DNA of 64,000 nucleotides, from assembly GCA_001600455.1 (NCBI GenBank), contig BCKC01000007.1, forward strand, positions 1,862,019-1,926,018, written 5' to 3'. Of this stretch, positions 44,829-56,536 are shown piece by piece. Both the position numbers and the translations under genes were made by a program. Source of the stretch: Endocalyx cinctus (lineage: Eukaryota; Ascomycota; Sordariomycetes; Amphisphaeriales; Apiosporaceae). Each line of letters begins with the position of its first letter. Position 1 is the stretch's first letter. Under the pieces are notes generated by a model that was given only the letters and a program-made list of their open reading frames with translations, had not been told where the DNA came from and did no database searches.

Positions 44829-47753
44829 TTACTGCACGTTTAAGTACAAATCGTCTCCCCTTCTCGTAGGCGTAAGTTTCGGCTGCCACGTCGGCGTCAT
44901 CGGCAAAGTTCCCATGTTCGAGGAGGAGAGCGGGATGAAATCCGGACTCAGCAGGAACCCTCTGTCGTTTTCGGCGGCGGCGGGTACCCTCCAGTGGAAG
45001 GCGGCGGCGCCGGGAGGCATCTTCCGGCCGTTGGCGTCGAGGGCGAGGGCGGCGGCGCGGTCGTTACCGAGCCTCTTGGCCAAGAGGGAACTCGCGGCCG
45101 AGCTGCGTGTGGCGGCCGTTTCGGCTATGCTGAGGGGCGAGGAAAGCGTGTGCTGCGACGCTATGTGCTGTCGGGAAGAAGCGGAAGAGGAAGCAGATGA
45201 AGTGCCTTCTGATGGCCTTTGCTGGAGGTACGGCGGTAACGGTAATGGTTGCTGTTGCTTCTGACTTAGTGATTCTTCGAGTCTGGTGGTGTCTAGACGC
45301 GGAAGCTTTGGCTTCTGAAGAGGCGACGGCGACGGCGGAGGTGGCGGCGTGCGAGGAGCCGTGAAGTTGGAGCTTACTGTCGGTGGGCTGGGTGTAAATG
45401 TAGCAGGCTCCAACGTTTGCTGAGGTGGTGTCTGGTATCTCTCCATAGCTACAGGGATGATTTCCGGGGTTACGGCACGAGTAAAGTGGGCTTTCGGTTC
45501 TAGTGGCCTTTGTCCCTGCAGCCGAGACGAGAAGGAGCTCGTTGGAGGGGCGGCGGCAGCGACGGTGATTGGTGGTGACCTCACCCTGTCAACCTGCTGA
45601 CGTTGATACCGCGGCGATTCGCTACGGACGGGAAATACCTCAATATTTCGCGGCTCGGGAGAGAATCCCGATCCCACCGTCTGGACGAGAGCGCGCTGTG
45701 GTGGCTGCAGCAGGTTTTTCCTCGGTACGCGTGGTCTAGGGTTCAGCGGGGCCGGATAGGCTCCCGGGGAGTCTCTAACGGAAAACGCCTCTCCTAACGT
45801 CGGACTTGGCTGTCCTGGGGGAGAACCAGTCATGAAGTTTGGCCTCTTAGGAGGTGGTACGTGCCTTAACGTTGCACCATCCAATCGCCCTGGTATCTTT
45901 TGGTACCTAACCTGCGAGCGTCCGGTTGATGGGGATGGCATTTCCACGACGGGGGAGAGGTGCGAGAATCGTGCCATATCGGTATCCCATGTATTGTTCT
46001 CGTCATCGTCGTCGTCGTCAAATCGAGTGGAATTGGACTGGAAAGTGGTCACGGATGCTCTGGAATCGGATCGTTTAACTGGGTTTCCGCCGTTATTGCC
46101 ACCTTCTCCACTTCCAACACCTCCTTTGCGGAACTTGGACCAACTATTGCTTCTAGTAGAAGGCCCCGAACGTGGTACCGGTCGGACCGCGCTAGCTTGG
46201 GAATACAAACTCGACGTGCGTGATATCATGGTGTCTAATGGATCTTGTGATAAAAACGTGGGCTGAGTTTGCGAAGAAACCTGAGCCCTCCGTCGTGCCT
46301 GCTCTTCTTGCTTCTCTTGAGGCGACTTAGTCAAAGGAGTGTATGTATCTAGTTCCGCCCGCGCGGCCACCTGAGCTATCTGAGACTGACGATTCTTGTT
46401 ACTTAGTACCCAGTTGCCCCACTTGTCAGCCACGAAGAGGGTTGTCGCTGATTGGGGATCTGATGGCGGAGGTCGCCAGACTTGCTGGCCCTCGGCAGCT
46501 TCAGTGTCCAAATCTGCGAACGCCGTCATGTTTGTCATTGTGCTAGCTCTATCCGTCGTCGTCGGGGGTGGTAATTGCGAGGATGGTACGCGTGTCGCAA
46601 CTGCCGCGGGAGCTGGTATCGTCAATGTGAGATTCGGCTTAGCTGGAAGGAGTTTCGATGGTTTTCTCTGTAGTGTAGGCTGAGAAGGTGGTTCTTGAGG
46701 CCTGACTGGGAGCGGTCGACTGGGTACTTCACTGCGTGGGCGCGATATAGCCAGACCAATCGTGTCGCGGTCAATGTTTGCTGCTTGACGAGGAGGTGCC
46801 ATTGATGATTGCCGTTGGAACGAAACGGGATCCAAGAACGACATCTGAGGTGGCCTAGGCTCAGGTCTGTATTTAGAAGCTCTAAAGATGGGCGGAGAAA
46901 TACTGAGGATTCTAGATAATTTAGATGCTTTCAAATCAGGTGTACTGCCACGGTCGTTGATTTGCATGAAATCGCTCTCGAGATCTGGATATCGTTTTCT
47001 CCGTATACATCGGACTACTAAGATGGCAATTATAGTAAGGGCTATTGCACCGGCAATACCTACGGAAATACCGACGATCTGCTTGGTCTGAAGACTGGTA
47101 GTTGGCGGTGGAGGATCGGCAGGCGGTGAGGTCTCTGACGCGACCGATGCTTGCGTGGATGTTGACGTGGGTGTTAGCGTTGACGAGATCGGGGTTGTCG
47201 TTTGAGTGGGCGGGCGAGTGGTCGACGTCGTTATTGTCGAAAAGGTAGTCGGAGGAGGCATGCTTGTCTTGGAGGGAACGATGAGACTAATTGCGGTCCC
47301 CGTAGCTGGAATAACAAAAGAGACAGTAAATGAGGTTTGGGTAACGGGTGATGCATTGGGTTGTCCAGAGCACATAGTTAAGGCCTTCGCCAATGAATCA
47401 TCTAGTATATGAGTTAGTAATTCATCGTAAAGTAAAAAGCTATATAGAGTAGTCTTACTTGATGATTCAGTTGCATTGCAAATCCTAGCACTTTGGCCTC
47501 CTATCAAGCATTGAACCGCACCCTCCCCGAGTGTGAACCCCGATAATGAGGTCGCCGAGCATAGACATGATAGCGAAACGTCTGTTTCGCAGTTCCTTAC
47601 TGGAAAATTGTCTTCTATGAATATACTCAGACAGCCCTGGGCGCAAGATGGCACTGCTTCTCGAATGTCATCGCTTAGGGTGATGTTGTAAGCAAACGCT
47701 GTCGATATCGACGTCCATATTAAGAGCTGATGAAGTATAGCCTTGAAGGCCAT
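44829..47753 (-). CDS. CFEM-domain single-pass membrane protein
   Basis: Likely plasma-membrane or cell-wall sensor or adhesin; CFEM domains are fungal-specific and may bind haem. A signal peptide at residues 1-21 is followed by a CFEM domain with eight Cys: 37, 41, 55, 63, 65, 82, 92 and 109 after splicing. Asp58 sits before the CxC pair, the position of the haem-ligand Asp in known members. A Ser/Thr/Pro-rich stalk follows, then one transmembrane helix (VGISVGIAGAIALTIIAILVV) with a basic stop (RCIRRKR) and a ~680-residue disordered cytoplasmic tail rich in Pro, Ser and PxxP motifs. The frame is open from 47753 to 44829, but a 57-bp intron (47402-47458, GTAAGA...TACTAAC...CTAG) interrupts it. 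Removing the intron gives 955 residues and restores the consensus Cys7-Cys8 spacing of 16. No intron is seen elsewhere. Confidence 0.88.
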   Translation of the reverse strand: MAFKAILHQLLIWTSISTAFAYNITLSDDIREAVPSCAQGCLSIFIEDNFPVRNCETDVSLSCLCSATSLSGFTLGEGAVQCLIGGQSARICNATESSSKTTLYSFLLYDELLTHILDDSLAKALTMCSGQPNASPVTQTSFTVSFVIPATGTAISLIVPSKTSMPPPTTFSTITTSTTRPPTQTTTPISSTLTPTSTSTQASVASETSPPADPPPPTTSLQTKQIVGISVGIAGAIALTIIAILVVRCIRRKRYPDLESDFMQINDRGSTPDLKASKLSRILSISPPIFRASKYRPEPRPPQMSFLDPVSFQRQSSMAPPRQAANIDRDTIGLAISRPRSEVPSRPLPVRPQEPPSQPTLQRKPSKLLPAKPNLTLTIPAPAAVATRVPSSQLPPPTTTDRASTMTNMTAFADLDTEAAEGQQVWRPPPSDPQSATTLFVADKWGNWVLSNKNRQSQIAQVAARAELDTYTPLTKSPQEKQEEQARRRAQVSSQTQPTFLSQDPLDTMISRTSSLYSQASAVRPVPRSGPSTRSNSWSKFRKGGVGSGEGGNNGGNPVKRSDSRASVTTFQSNSTRFDDDDDDENNTWDTDMARFSHLSPVVEMPSPSTGRSQVRYQKIPGRLDGATLRHVPPPKRPNFMTGSPPGQPSPTLGEAFSVRDSPGAYPAPLNPRPRVPRKNLLQPPQRALVQTVGSGFSPEPRNIEVFPVRSESPRYQRQQVDRVRSPPITVAAAAPPTSSFSSRLQGQRPLEPKAHFTRAVTPEIIPVAMERYQTPPQQTLEPATFTPSPPTVSSNFTAPRTPPPPPSPSPLQKPKLPRLDTTRLEESLSQKQQQPLPLPPYLQQRPSEGTSSASSSASSRQHIASQHTLSSPLSIAETAATRSSAASSLLAKRLGNDRAAALALDANGRKMPPGAAAFHWRVPAAAENDRGFLLSPDFIPLSSSNMGTLPMTPTWQPKLTPTRRGDDLYLNVQ
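47402..47458 (-). other. 57-bp stop-free 3n intron inside the CFEM domain
   Basis: Donor GTAAGA, perfect branch point TACTAAC 13 nt before the CTAG acceptor, length 57 with no stop in frame. Retention would add 19 residues between Cys7 and Cys8; splicing restores the family spacing. Confidence 0.85.
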
Positions 47754-50500
47754 TCTATCCGAAAATATCTACAGGCGATGGTCAGTTCCGAATGGGTTCT
47801 CGAAAGGGCTAGAACCACTGATGGTGTTTTCATTAAGGGAGGAGGCGCATTGCTTCCTGAACCCCACGGACTGATAATGGTGATCTGCCCCCAGGGATCC
47901 GCATAGCAAGAAATTGGATGAAGGTGAGGGTAGAGATGGAATCCCATATGTTTCAGGAGGCAGTCTATCAAGAGGCCCTCGATATATGATATAGTATATG
48001 TATATAGGATGTGACAAAACAGAAGATCAACTAACCTATAAAAGAGGAAAAGAAATGCGAAGAGACGTCCAGCATCTCATCGTCGCGGTCTAAGCACAGC
48101 CTACTAAAGATACCAGGATAAAAATGATTACAAGAGGTAAAGAAAGAAGCGGCCAGAATAGGACGAGTAGAAAATAGACAAGTAAAGAAAAAGAAGAAGA
48201 AGGAAACGGGAAAAGACCGGAAGTTACAGGAAGGCGATGCTCCTGTTGCAGAATGGTAAGAAGATGTGAAGAAAAGGAATAAAACCAACACGAGAGAAGC
48301 TGGTCAGTATAGTAAAAAAAAAAAAAAGAGATCTCACAGAAGAGTATCCGGAACAGAAATCACATAGACGCGAGATCCATGGCTATGATAGCATGGGCGA
48401 GTAAACGCCAGGTTAAAAAAGATGGAGATTGGACGAAGCTAGGCAGAAGATAGATTTAGGGCAAGAGAGCAAGAGGGATCCAATCGTTGAAGATTTGACT
48501 GGATCCCTCTGCCATCCGATAGGCAGAAAATATACCTTTTTCCATCTTGCATCACGGCGATATACATTGCAGACAAAAATGTACGGATTGGGGAGCGTAT
48601 AACACACTTTCAACGGTGTCGGAGCTAAAAAGGGTGGTATTGGGGGCTATGATAGACATTTGATTGGTTGATGGAAGATTGAGGGTCCCGGATTTGGCGG
48701 TTTAAGAGAATGTCAAAAATCCACTTAGAGGCTGCTTGACCGGAAAGCGGAGGTATAAAATTGGCAAATATAGATTTCTTTTTGTTTTCCCCTGCAGCGC
48801 TTCTTAGAGAGTTCAGGGTTTCTTGGGTATTACCGTCTTAGGTCTTAAGTGGTGAAATGGCTGAGAACGAATGGTGTGGCAGTTAATTTGCGCGCGCTTA
48901 GAAGAAATGAGTGGATGTGGAGGCGTTGAGCGTGTCGCTGCAACCCCCCCTGCCCCCCTTGTTTCCCCAATGAAGTATTTTACATTGTTTAACAGTTATC
49001 ATACTATGTAAAAAGGCAGACCCCAAAGATATCAGTAACATACGTACAGTATGCAATGTACCAAGTATAAGCAGGGGTTTCAAGAGGACTGTCATCCCAA
49101 CCAATCGAGGCGGTGTTCCTGTTGATCGATCCTAAAAATGCGACGTCATGGACGCTAAAAAAGTTTCACGGTCGCCAGTCTGCTTCGTTTCTCAGACTCA
49201 TTTGGTACAACTCATTTCTCTCGGGTCCACGGAAATGTAGTATAGTAGTATACCGTAGTATGAGAACAAAATGATGGCTGTCAGACGAACCCTCCTTTTT
49301 GAGTGATGGATTCTACTACGTGCATATATTTATCTATATCTGTCCCTGACTAGATAATATATTGACTTTTTTCGAGGCTGGGTGCTTGCATATATTAGTT
49401 GCACTCTTCTTCCTCTCTCTCTCTCTCTCCCTCTCTCTCTCTCTCTCTTGCACATTAATTCCTGATACTATATTTTAATATTCTTGACGTTCGGACCGCT
49501 CATTCTTACCATATATTTTTGACGGAATACTCGACTCCCGAATCCCATTTTAGCTTTCTTCTATTTTCCGTCGTGAGGCTGTGAACAAAGTCCGAGTCTG
49601 AGTTTAATAAATATAGTATATCTTCAAGACGAAGTGTGCCACGTTCCACTTTTTTTTGCTCTTACTTGAACACATGCGGTGCAAGTGTATCTATTTCCAA
49701 CTACTCCTATTGTTACTACATACCATATTAACGTACTTGCATAGCCGAAAGTTAAGCGATCAAATTTTCGAATGTATGCTGAATTCGCTGACTGGTATAG
49801 TAACTGGCTAGCAACTAAGTATCTAGAGAGATTCTGGAATTGATATTTCGAATGGTAATCATATTGATACTTATGGTGGTATGTGGACAACTGCGTGATA
49901 TATGGTCAGAATCAAATGCTTCGACTGTTGTTCCGAGTGGTATTTTGATGCTGGCTGCTGTTGAATTTAAAATTGACGTGACTGGTTTGGGAAGTGGTAT
50001 TGGCATCGGGATGGTACAGCAATCAATTCCGTAACCGTCGAAATAACAGGTCGAATAAAAGTAACCAGCCAACGCAACGGCCACCCGGATTACCAACTAG
50101 TTCATCACCAAAAATAACAGTCAAATAGGTGTGTGACACTATAATTCTCTCAAGGAATAGTTGGGTATCGAGTCGATATGTACTATCTCAACAGTGAGAC
50201 CAACACGATACTATTTCATTCCTCCATATTAATCATTCTACCATCGGTCACCTCTTTCCTGCTTTCGTGGTATCTTTGAACTTCATTTCATCCTCGTTAT
50301 CTACATTTTAGCATGTAGAGCTCCCCCCCTTGAGATCTGCTAGATCTTTTCCTGTGATATCAACAGAAGCAACATCGTAGCAATCAACTCTCATCCAGAT
50401 ATCTTCCATACATAATATCATTAGTCCATGTATCCGCATCATATCTACCCAGAAACACCTGTAGAGACGTTGCTGGGTATACTTAAGACTGGTTCACCGC
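47754..50500. other. AT-rich intergenic region
   Basis: Upstream of the CFEM gene and downstream of Dbp5. It contains purine-rich tracts at 48120-48330, a CT microsatellite at 49411-49448 and overlapping chance frames on both strands at 49815-50096. No gene was recognised. Confidence 0.55.
49411..49448 (+). repeat. CT microsatellite
   Basis: About 17 CT units with one or two interruptions, in the desert between the CFEM and Dbp5 genes. Confidence 0.85.
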
Positions 50501-52119
50501 TTACGATGGGGCGGCATCGGCTTCGGTAGCGGCACCGGCAGCGGCACCAGGTGCACTCGGCACGAAGTTCGGTTTAGCTCGACTGGACTTGATGACTCTC
50601 TGAACCTGCTTCTCCGTCTCATCCCAATCTTCTGGGCTGAGAGAAACAAGATCGATGTCGAGATCCTTTGCAATAGCCTGAAGAGCATTGTAACTCTTCT
50701 TGTCCGATATGAACGTGATACTCACACCAACACGGCCAAAACGACCGGTTCGTCCGATACGGTGGAGGTAAGTTTCCGTATCATGCATACCATCCCCGGG
50801 TCCCTTCATGGGAATGTCATAGTTGATAACCATAGAAACCGTTGAGACGTCGATTCCTCGGGCAAGGACATTTGTCGTGATGAGGACCTTGGATCTGCCG
50901 TCTCTAAATTCGTCCAACAGCAAGTCACGCTCAGCTCCCTCGTAAGCTCCGTGTAGGACCGAGACTTTGTGACCATCTCTGACCATGCTCTGCTGAATTT
51001 GGTTCGCGCTCTCACGAGTCTGGTATAATTAGCACATGCCGAGGAATCTGGGGAACAGCAGAAGGTAAAATTTTCAATGAAAACTAACCTTGACAAATAT
51101 GATCGAAGAACCGACGTTCATTAAACCATACAGCTTGCACAGAACTGCGTACTTGTCTGATTCGGAAGTACAGTCCATGTACATTTGTGAGATACCTTTC
51201 ACCGTAAGTTCCTGGACCTTCAACTTGATCATATTTGCGTTGGGGGCAAAGACGGTAGCATATTTCAACACCTTTTCGGGGAAGGTGGCAGAAAACAGTA
51301 GGATTTGTATAGTCTTTGGCAGCATGCTATATATAAGTTAGTATGAGAATAACGGCGACAAAAGACACTTTTCGACACGTACCTTTTGACTCGAGTGCAC
51401 TGGTCCCCTAGACCCTGTTGATCTAACATATTGTCGGCTTCGTCAATAACGAGAACTCTCAAGTTCGTTACATCAAATTGGCGTCGGCGAATAAGATCCA
51501 TAACCGTACCCGGCGTACCAACGACGACTGCATTTTCCACACGCCCATCTCGAGGTATCGAGCCGGGAATAGCGGCTATCACCGAGATGGTAGGGATGAA
51601 TTGGCCCATGTTGTTAATGACGCTTTCTATCTGGCGAGCCAATTCACGACTCGGAGCGAGAAGTAAAGCTTGGGGTACCTTAGGCTTATCCCAATCAACT
51701 CGCGACAATACGGTGGTAACGAAGGCGGCCGTCTTTCCAGTTCCCGACTGTGACTGGGCTATCATATTCTGGGGAGGATTCGCAAGCATGAGAGGTAGCG
51801 CCTTCTCTTGTACTTTGGACGGCTTGTGAAAAGCGAGCGCATTGAGACCACGGAGAACATCACCAGGCCTACCAATTTCAATTAGCTAATCAGTCGCAGA
51901 ACAGATATGTATATATATATATATATATATATTTGTGTAAAAATTTGTATAATCGGGTATCACGTACAATCCTAGCTCTTCGAATGACTTAACCGAGCCA
52001 AGAGGATTTTCAGTATCTTTTTGAAGGTCACTGAGCTGGACCTCAACATCATACGCGTTCTCCTGCAAACCAGATCCCGTAGGAGCAGCTGGAGCGTCGG
52101 CGGGTGTCTCAGCTGCCAT
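50501..52119 (-). CDS. DBP5: DEAD-box RNA helicase Dbp5 (mRNA export)
   Basis: ATP-dependent RNA helicase that remodels mRNPs at the cytoplasmic face of nuclear pores and also acts in translation termination. 464 residues, normal for the family. Four exons: 51968-52119, 51383-51868, 51089-51326 and 50501-51019, with donors GTACGT, GTACGT and GTTAGT. Acceptors have branch points such as TACTAAC. Motifs in order: Q-motif around [13 protein letters not shown] (64-76), motif [11 protein letters not shown] (88-97), Ia PSRELARQI, Ib TPGT, II DEAD (193-196), [25 protein letters not shown]. The acidic N-terminus with [15 protein letters not shown] is characteristic of Dbp5 rather than eIF4A. The C-terminus is Ala-rich. 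The first exon ends beside a TA microsatellite in intron 1. Divergent from Bzz1, 1.1 kb apart. Confidence 0.95.
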
Positions 52120-53260
52120 GATAGGTGGTTGTTGTAATCGCGTAGTTATGGGGAGTTCTAGGATCGAAATAATGGTGTTATCGTATCGAAGTTTCAAGGG
52201 ACTTCTAAAGGAGTAAAAATGGAAATGAGGTCTTTCGGGCTTGTTTAATATTTAGGTCAAGAAGGGGGGAACTGAATAGCGTTGTAGGTTAGACAGGATC
52301 CATTATATATATGCGTATATCATGGTAAAGCAGAGATAAAAAAGAGCAAGTGAGGAGTAACTTACAATAGAAATGATTTTCAGTAATCTTTTATGACTTT
52401 GATTTCTGCCAACTATAAGTGGAAGGCTGAAAAAAAAATATGAATCCCAAGCTGAGGTGGATTGGTGGATTGGCGGGGTGTTGAAGAAGCTCCTTTCATG
52501 CAACTGAAGATGTAGTGGGCTGGTCTGGTGGGGTACCAAGCAAATACGTACCTAACCTAGCAGCTTACTTAAGTCCTAATACTAGTAAATAATGAGGGGC
52601 AAACAAATGAGCGACAAGTGTAAGCAGCTGCAGGAACAGCATAACTATAAGATAAGTTCTTCATTGTATTAAGTACCTACACAGCTACAGCGCTTTACAG
52701 AACAACTCTAGGAATAACACATACTTTTATTAATCGTAATAATACTATCTCTACTTTTTGGAATAATATAAAATAAACCGTTAGTTAAAATGATAATAAA
52801 TTCAAGTTGTAACGATATTTAAATAATATACGGTGAAAAATATGGGGTACAGTAGTGGACTGACTTACAAAACAGTTAACATTCATTGATTGGGCCGCTA
52901 TTCAGCTACTACTGTATGTATGTATATACTGAGTTAAGGCTTATTTTTATCCCCTGAAATGGCCTAACTGACCTATTTAACCCCACTATCTGGTTGGGTT
53001 ATATTCACGATTACATACACTCCTTTAATTATTACAGCTCCAGATTAATTTGTATTTATCGCCTTTGGGGTTGTTACTCTACAAACTACTAACCTACTAT
53101 TACAATACGCTGCGCCACCTCGACAAATCATGTTATGCCTTTGTTATACCATACATACGTAATCTACTTACCATTTGAAGCCTCGACAATATCATCAAAG
53201 TCACCTCTCCTAAATGTGTATTTAAAGTCACCGCCTTTCAATTAACCCATCTGTTCTGTC
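52120..53260. other. Divergent spacer between Dbp5 and Bzz1 genes
   Basis: A 1.1-kb AT-rich spacer. It contains several ACTACTGTA/TACAGTAGT motifs (52848-52920) and TATA-like runs. No factor site was assigned and no gene was recognised. Confidence 0.5.
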
Positions 53261-55645
53261 ATGGCCGAGGTGGAAGCCCCGCCGACTTTCGGCGCTGAAT
53301 TAAAGGTATTTATTTGGCAGTTTGAGCTTTAGTCCCCCCCGAAGTGTGAAAATTCACCATGGAGGTTTAATGATCGCTAAATAATATATATGTATCATGC
53401 ATAGGATGGGTTCAAACCCGCTACTGCCTGGGTCGCTAATGGCGTCGCCTGGCTCGACGATATTCAAAACTTCTACCGAGAACGTAGCGTTATAGAAAAA
53501 GAACATAGCGCAAGGCTAAATGCCCTGGCCAAAAAGTACTTCGAAAAAAAGACCAAGAAGTCTTCAAGCTTGAGTGTAGGCGACACTCCCGCCATGACAC
53601 CAGGCTCTCTGGAGAATGCCTCTTTAACTATATGGACCGCACACCTCTCTACCCTCGAGTCCCGCGCCGACGAACACGAGAAATTTGCCAACGACCTGAT
53701 AAATCAGGTAGCAGAACCCTTGAAAGTTTATGCTACCCGATTCGAGGAACTGCGCAAACGTCATGTCGAATATGCTGCCAAACTCGAGGCTGAGAGAGAC
53801 TCATCTTACTCCGATCTCCGTAAGGTTAAGGGAAAATACGATGCTGAGTGCCAAGAGTTGGAGAGCAAGCGCAAGAAGTCCGAGTCTTCCTTTGACAAGG
53901 CCAAAGCCCAGAGCAATTATCAGCAGCAGTTACACGAGATGAATAACGCCAAAAACACATATTTGATAGCTATCAACGTTACCAACAAGCAGAAAGAGAA
54001 ATATTACCACGAATATGTGCCCGAGGTTATGGATAGCTTGCAGGATCTATCTGAATTCAAGACATTAAAGCTGAATTCGCTCTGGTCTACGGCAGCAAAC
54101 CTGGAGACGGCAATGTTACAACAGAACAAGGAGTTGGTAGACCATGTAGCCCAGGAGGTCACTCGAAACCAACCCCATCTAGACTCCATGATGTATATCA
54201 GACACAACATGGGCTCATTCCAAGAACCACAAGACAAAGTGTTCGAACCTAGCCCTGTATGGCACGATGATGATGCTATGATCACCGACGAGCCAGCAAA
54301 GGTATACTTGCGTAACGTTTTGAACAAATCAAAGGGTCAGCTAGGAGATCTACGGCGAGAGGTTGACAAGAAAAGGAGGGAAGTTGAAGGGGTTAAGCGT
54401 GTGAAACAGAGGGTCCGGGAAGGCACAGAGAAAAAAGATGAAGTTGCGGTCGTATCCCAGCTTTTTCTCATGCAAGAAGAATTACATCAGGTTGACCGGA
54501 AACGGTTGACGGCCGAGGTGGAGACCTCGACAATCACATCGGCGGTGGGCGACGTGACCTTGGGCGCCAAAAATCATAATTTCAAGTCGCAAACCTTTAA
54601 GATACCTACAAATTGCGACCTTTGTGGTGAAAGGATATGGGGCTTATCCGCCAAGGGGTTCGACTGTAGGGACTGCGGTTACACGTGTCACAATAAATGT
54701 GAAATGAAGGTGCCGGCAGAATGTCCTGGAGAATTATCAAAGGAGGAGCGGAAGAAGTATAAAGCAGAGCGTCAGGTGGCCGCAGGAGAGCTATTGAAGC
54801 CATCCACGGCACCGCCAGAACATGTTACAGAGCTTCCAGACTTGAGCCGATCCAATACGATGAATTCGTTGAGCTCAGGGTATGCTGCTAGTGCGCACAG
54901 GTCAATAACTGCTTCAGCGGGCACTCCGCGCTCCCCGGCTGAAGATGCACCCCCAGAACCATCAGGGCCTCGTCCGGCTCCGGCTCCTAGGAAGAGCCGT
55001 CTAGTTGCCCCTCCACCGGCAGCTTACGTAAGTGAGCTTCCTGGAAGTTCCCCCAACGGATTTGGAGCGAGCAAAGCCCCAGAACAGAAGGGTAAAATGT
55101 TATACGCCTTCGAGGCAAGTGGCGATGGCGAAGTATCTGTGCCTGAAGGGCGCGATGTGATAGTTCTCGAACCCGATGGTAAGTTATCTTGTGTTTTTTT
55201 CTCCCATGCTAGGCTTTTGCTCACCTTCTATCAATCTCCAGACGGCTCAGGGTGGGTGAAGATACGTGCTGGCTATAAGGAAGGAATAGTACCCGCCACC
55301 TACCTCGAGATATTCCCCGCCGCCATCGTACCCCAAGATACGGGTTCTTCGCTGAACAACCGACCGGCATCCACTTACTCAAATTCCGGCTCGTCGATCG
55401 GCACGGCCGGCCCAGCCGCCAAGAAGAAGGGTCCTGCCGTAGCGCCACGGAGAGGTGCGAAGAAGCTGAAATACGTGGTCGCCATGTACGATTACACGGC
55501 GCAAAGCGATAACGAACATAGCATGGCCGAGGGAGAGCGCTTCGTCCTCATCAAGGAGGATCCCGGAGACGGCTGGGTTGAAGTGGAGAAAGGTGGTGCT
55601 ACGAAGAGCGTTCCCGCTAGCTATGTACAGGTCGCTACGGATTAG
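53261..55645 (+). CDS. BZZ1: Bzz1-like F-BAR/C1/SH3 endocytic actin regulator
   Basis: Membrane-bending adaptor that promotes WASP/Arp2/3 actin assembly at endocytic sites. 740 residues. Three exons: 53261-53305, 53405-55178 and 55242-55645. The first encodes only 15 residues, MAEVEAPPTFGAELK. An F-BAR coiled coil spans about residues 16-300. A C1 zinc finger lies at about 406-455 (HNFKSQTFKIPTNCDLCGE... with the HxC/CxxC ligands), then a Pro-rich linker, a first SH3 (about 577-630) and a second SH3 at the extreme C-terminus (about 682-740, VVAMYDYTAQSDNE). This order is typical of filamentous-fungal Bzz1. The second intron (55179-55241, 63 bp) is a multiple of three and stop-free, so the gene looks uninterrupted unless spliced. 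Splicing restores EPDDGSGWVK of the first SH3. Confidence 0.93.
55179..55241 (+). other. 63-bp stop-free 3n intron inside the first SH3 domain
   Basis: GTAAGT donor and CTCCAG acceptor, phase 1, 63 bp without an in-frame stop. Retention would insert 21 residues into the n-Src loop area of SH3-1. Confidence 0.85.
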
Positions 55646-56536
55646 ATGTCACGCCTGTACCTGAAAAAGAACATTAATTTATTCCGTATATAGACACATT
55701 CTGCCTAGAATTGTTTTTTCTTTCTTCTTTACGTTGGGAAGAGTTGGATGTGTATCATAGCATGTAGGGTATTAGTGCATTCCACTTTAACGAAACTAGC
55801 ATATGTGGGAATCAAAAAAGGTCATTCTCTCAAACCAGGTTCGCTCTCCTCCTCTTATGATTTCGAGGATATCTATTATGTGAATACAAACTTGGACGGA
55901 AAGGTATCAACGACAGTATATCCAGGCAGGAAAGAAATTCAGATTCAATATTCGTCTAGCAACTTCACTTTAATCATATACCTCTGTGGGCGGAATTTTC
56001 TATATCGATCACTGGTCACTTGTGCTAGTCTCATGAAGGAGACTTGATTGTTGATGATGATGAACCTGTTTACTTCTACATTACCATGGTGCATCGAAAT
56101 ACATTCTTGCAGCGCTATCACGATGTTATATATATACACGGAAAAGAGACAAGAGTTTCCATTCCGGCGATGACATCACAACCAAGTTTCGGTTCTTATG
56201 CAGTCTCAGATAGAGTACTAACCCCGAAAGATCTGATCAATATGCGGTCTTCAAATAACTACTTTATAATAATGACGATCGATTCCCTTGGTTACTGTCT
56301 TTTTCAACCTGCGCGTTTTCATTAGGCAGAATTAGCCGTGTACCGACATTCTTATGGGTTGCGGGTAATTTGAGCAAGAGGCCAGTTTTCTCGGAAAGCG
56401 GCGCTCCGATTCTCGTCCTGAAATCTGTTTTTTTTTTTTCTTGCCTTTTTATTCTCTGATGGATTAAAAAAAAATAGAAAAGGAGATGTTGATGTTTTTC
56501 TTTCACATGATTTTATGTCTGTAACCGTCGGCCAAA
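55646..56536. other. Intergenic spacer between Bzz1 and SET genes
   Basis: AT-rich, with two chance plus-strand frames (55748-56047 and 56044-56325) that have no recognisable motif. T11 at about 56427 and A10 at about 56466 lie upstream of the SET gene. Confidence 0.5.

Noticed and set aside
44818..45264. 148-codon plus-strand frame opposite the CFEM gene end
   Set aside because: Ala/Arg-rich antisense shadow; the minus-strand frame has a signal peptide, CFEM cysteines and a transmembrane helix.
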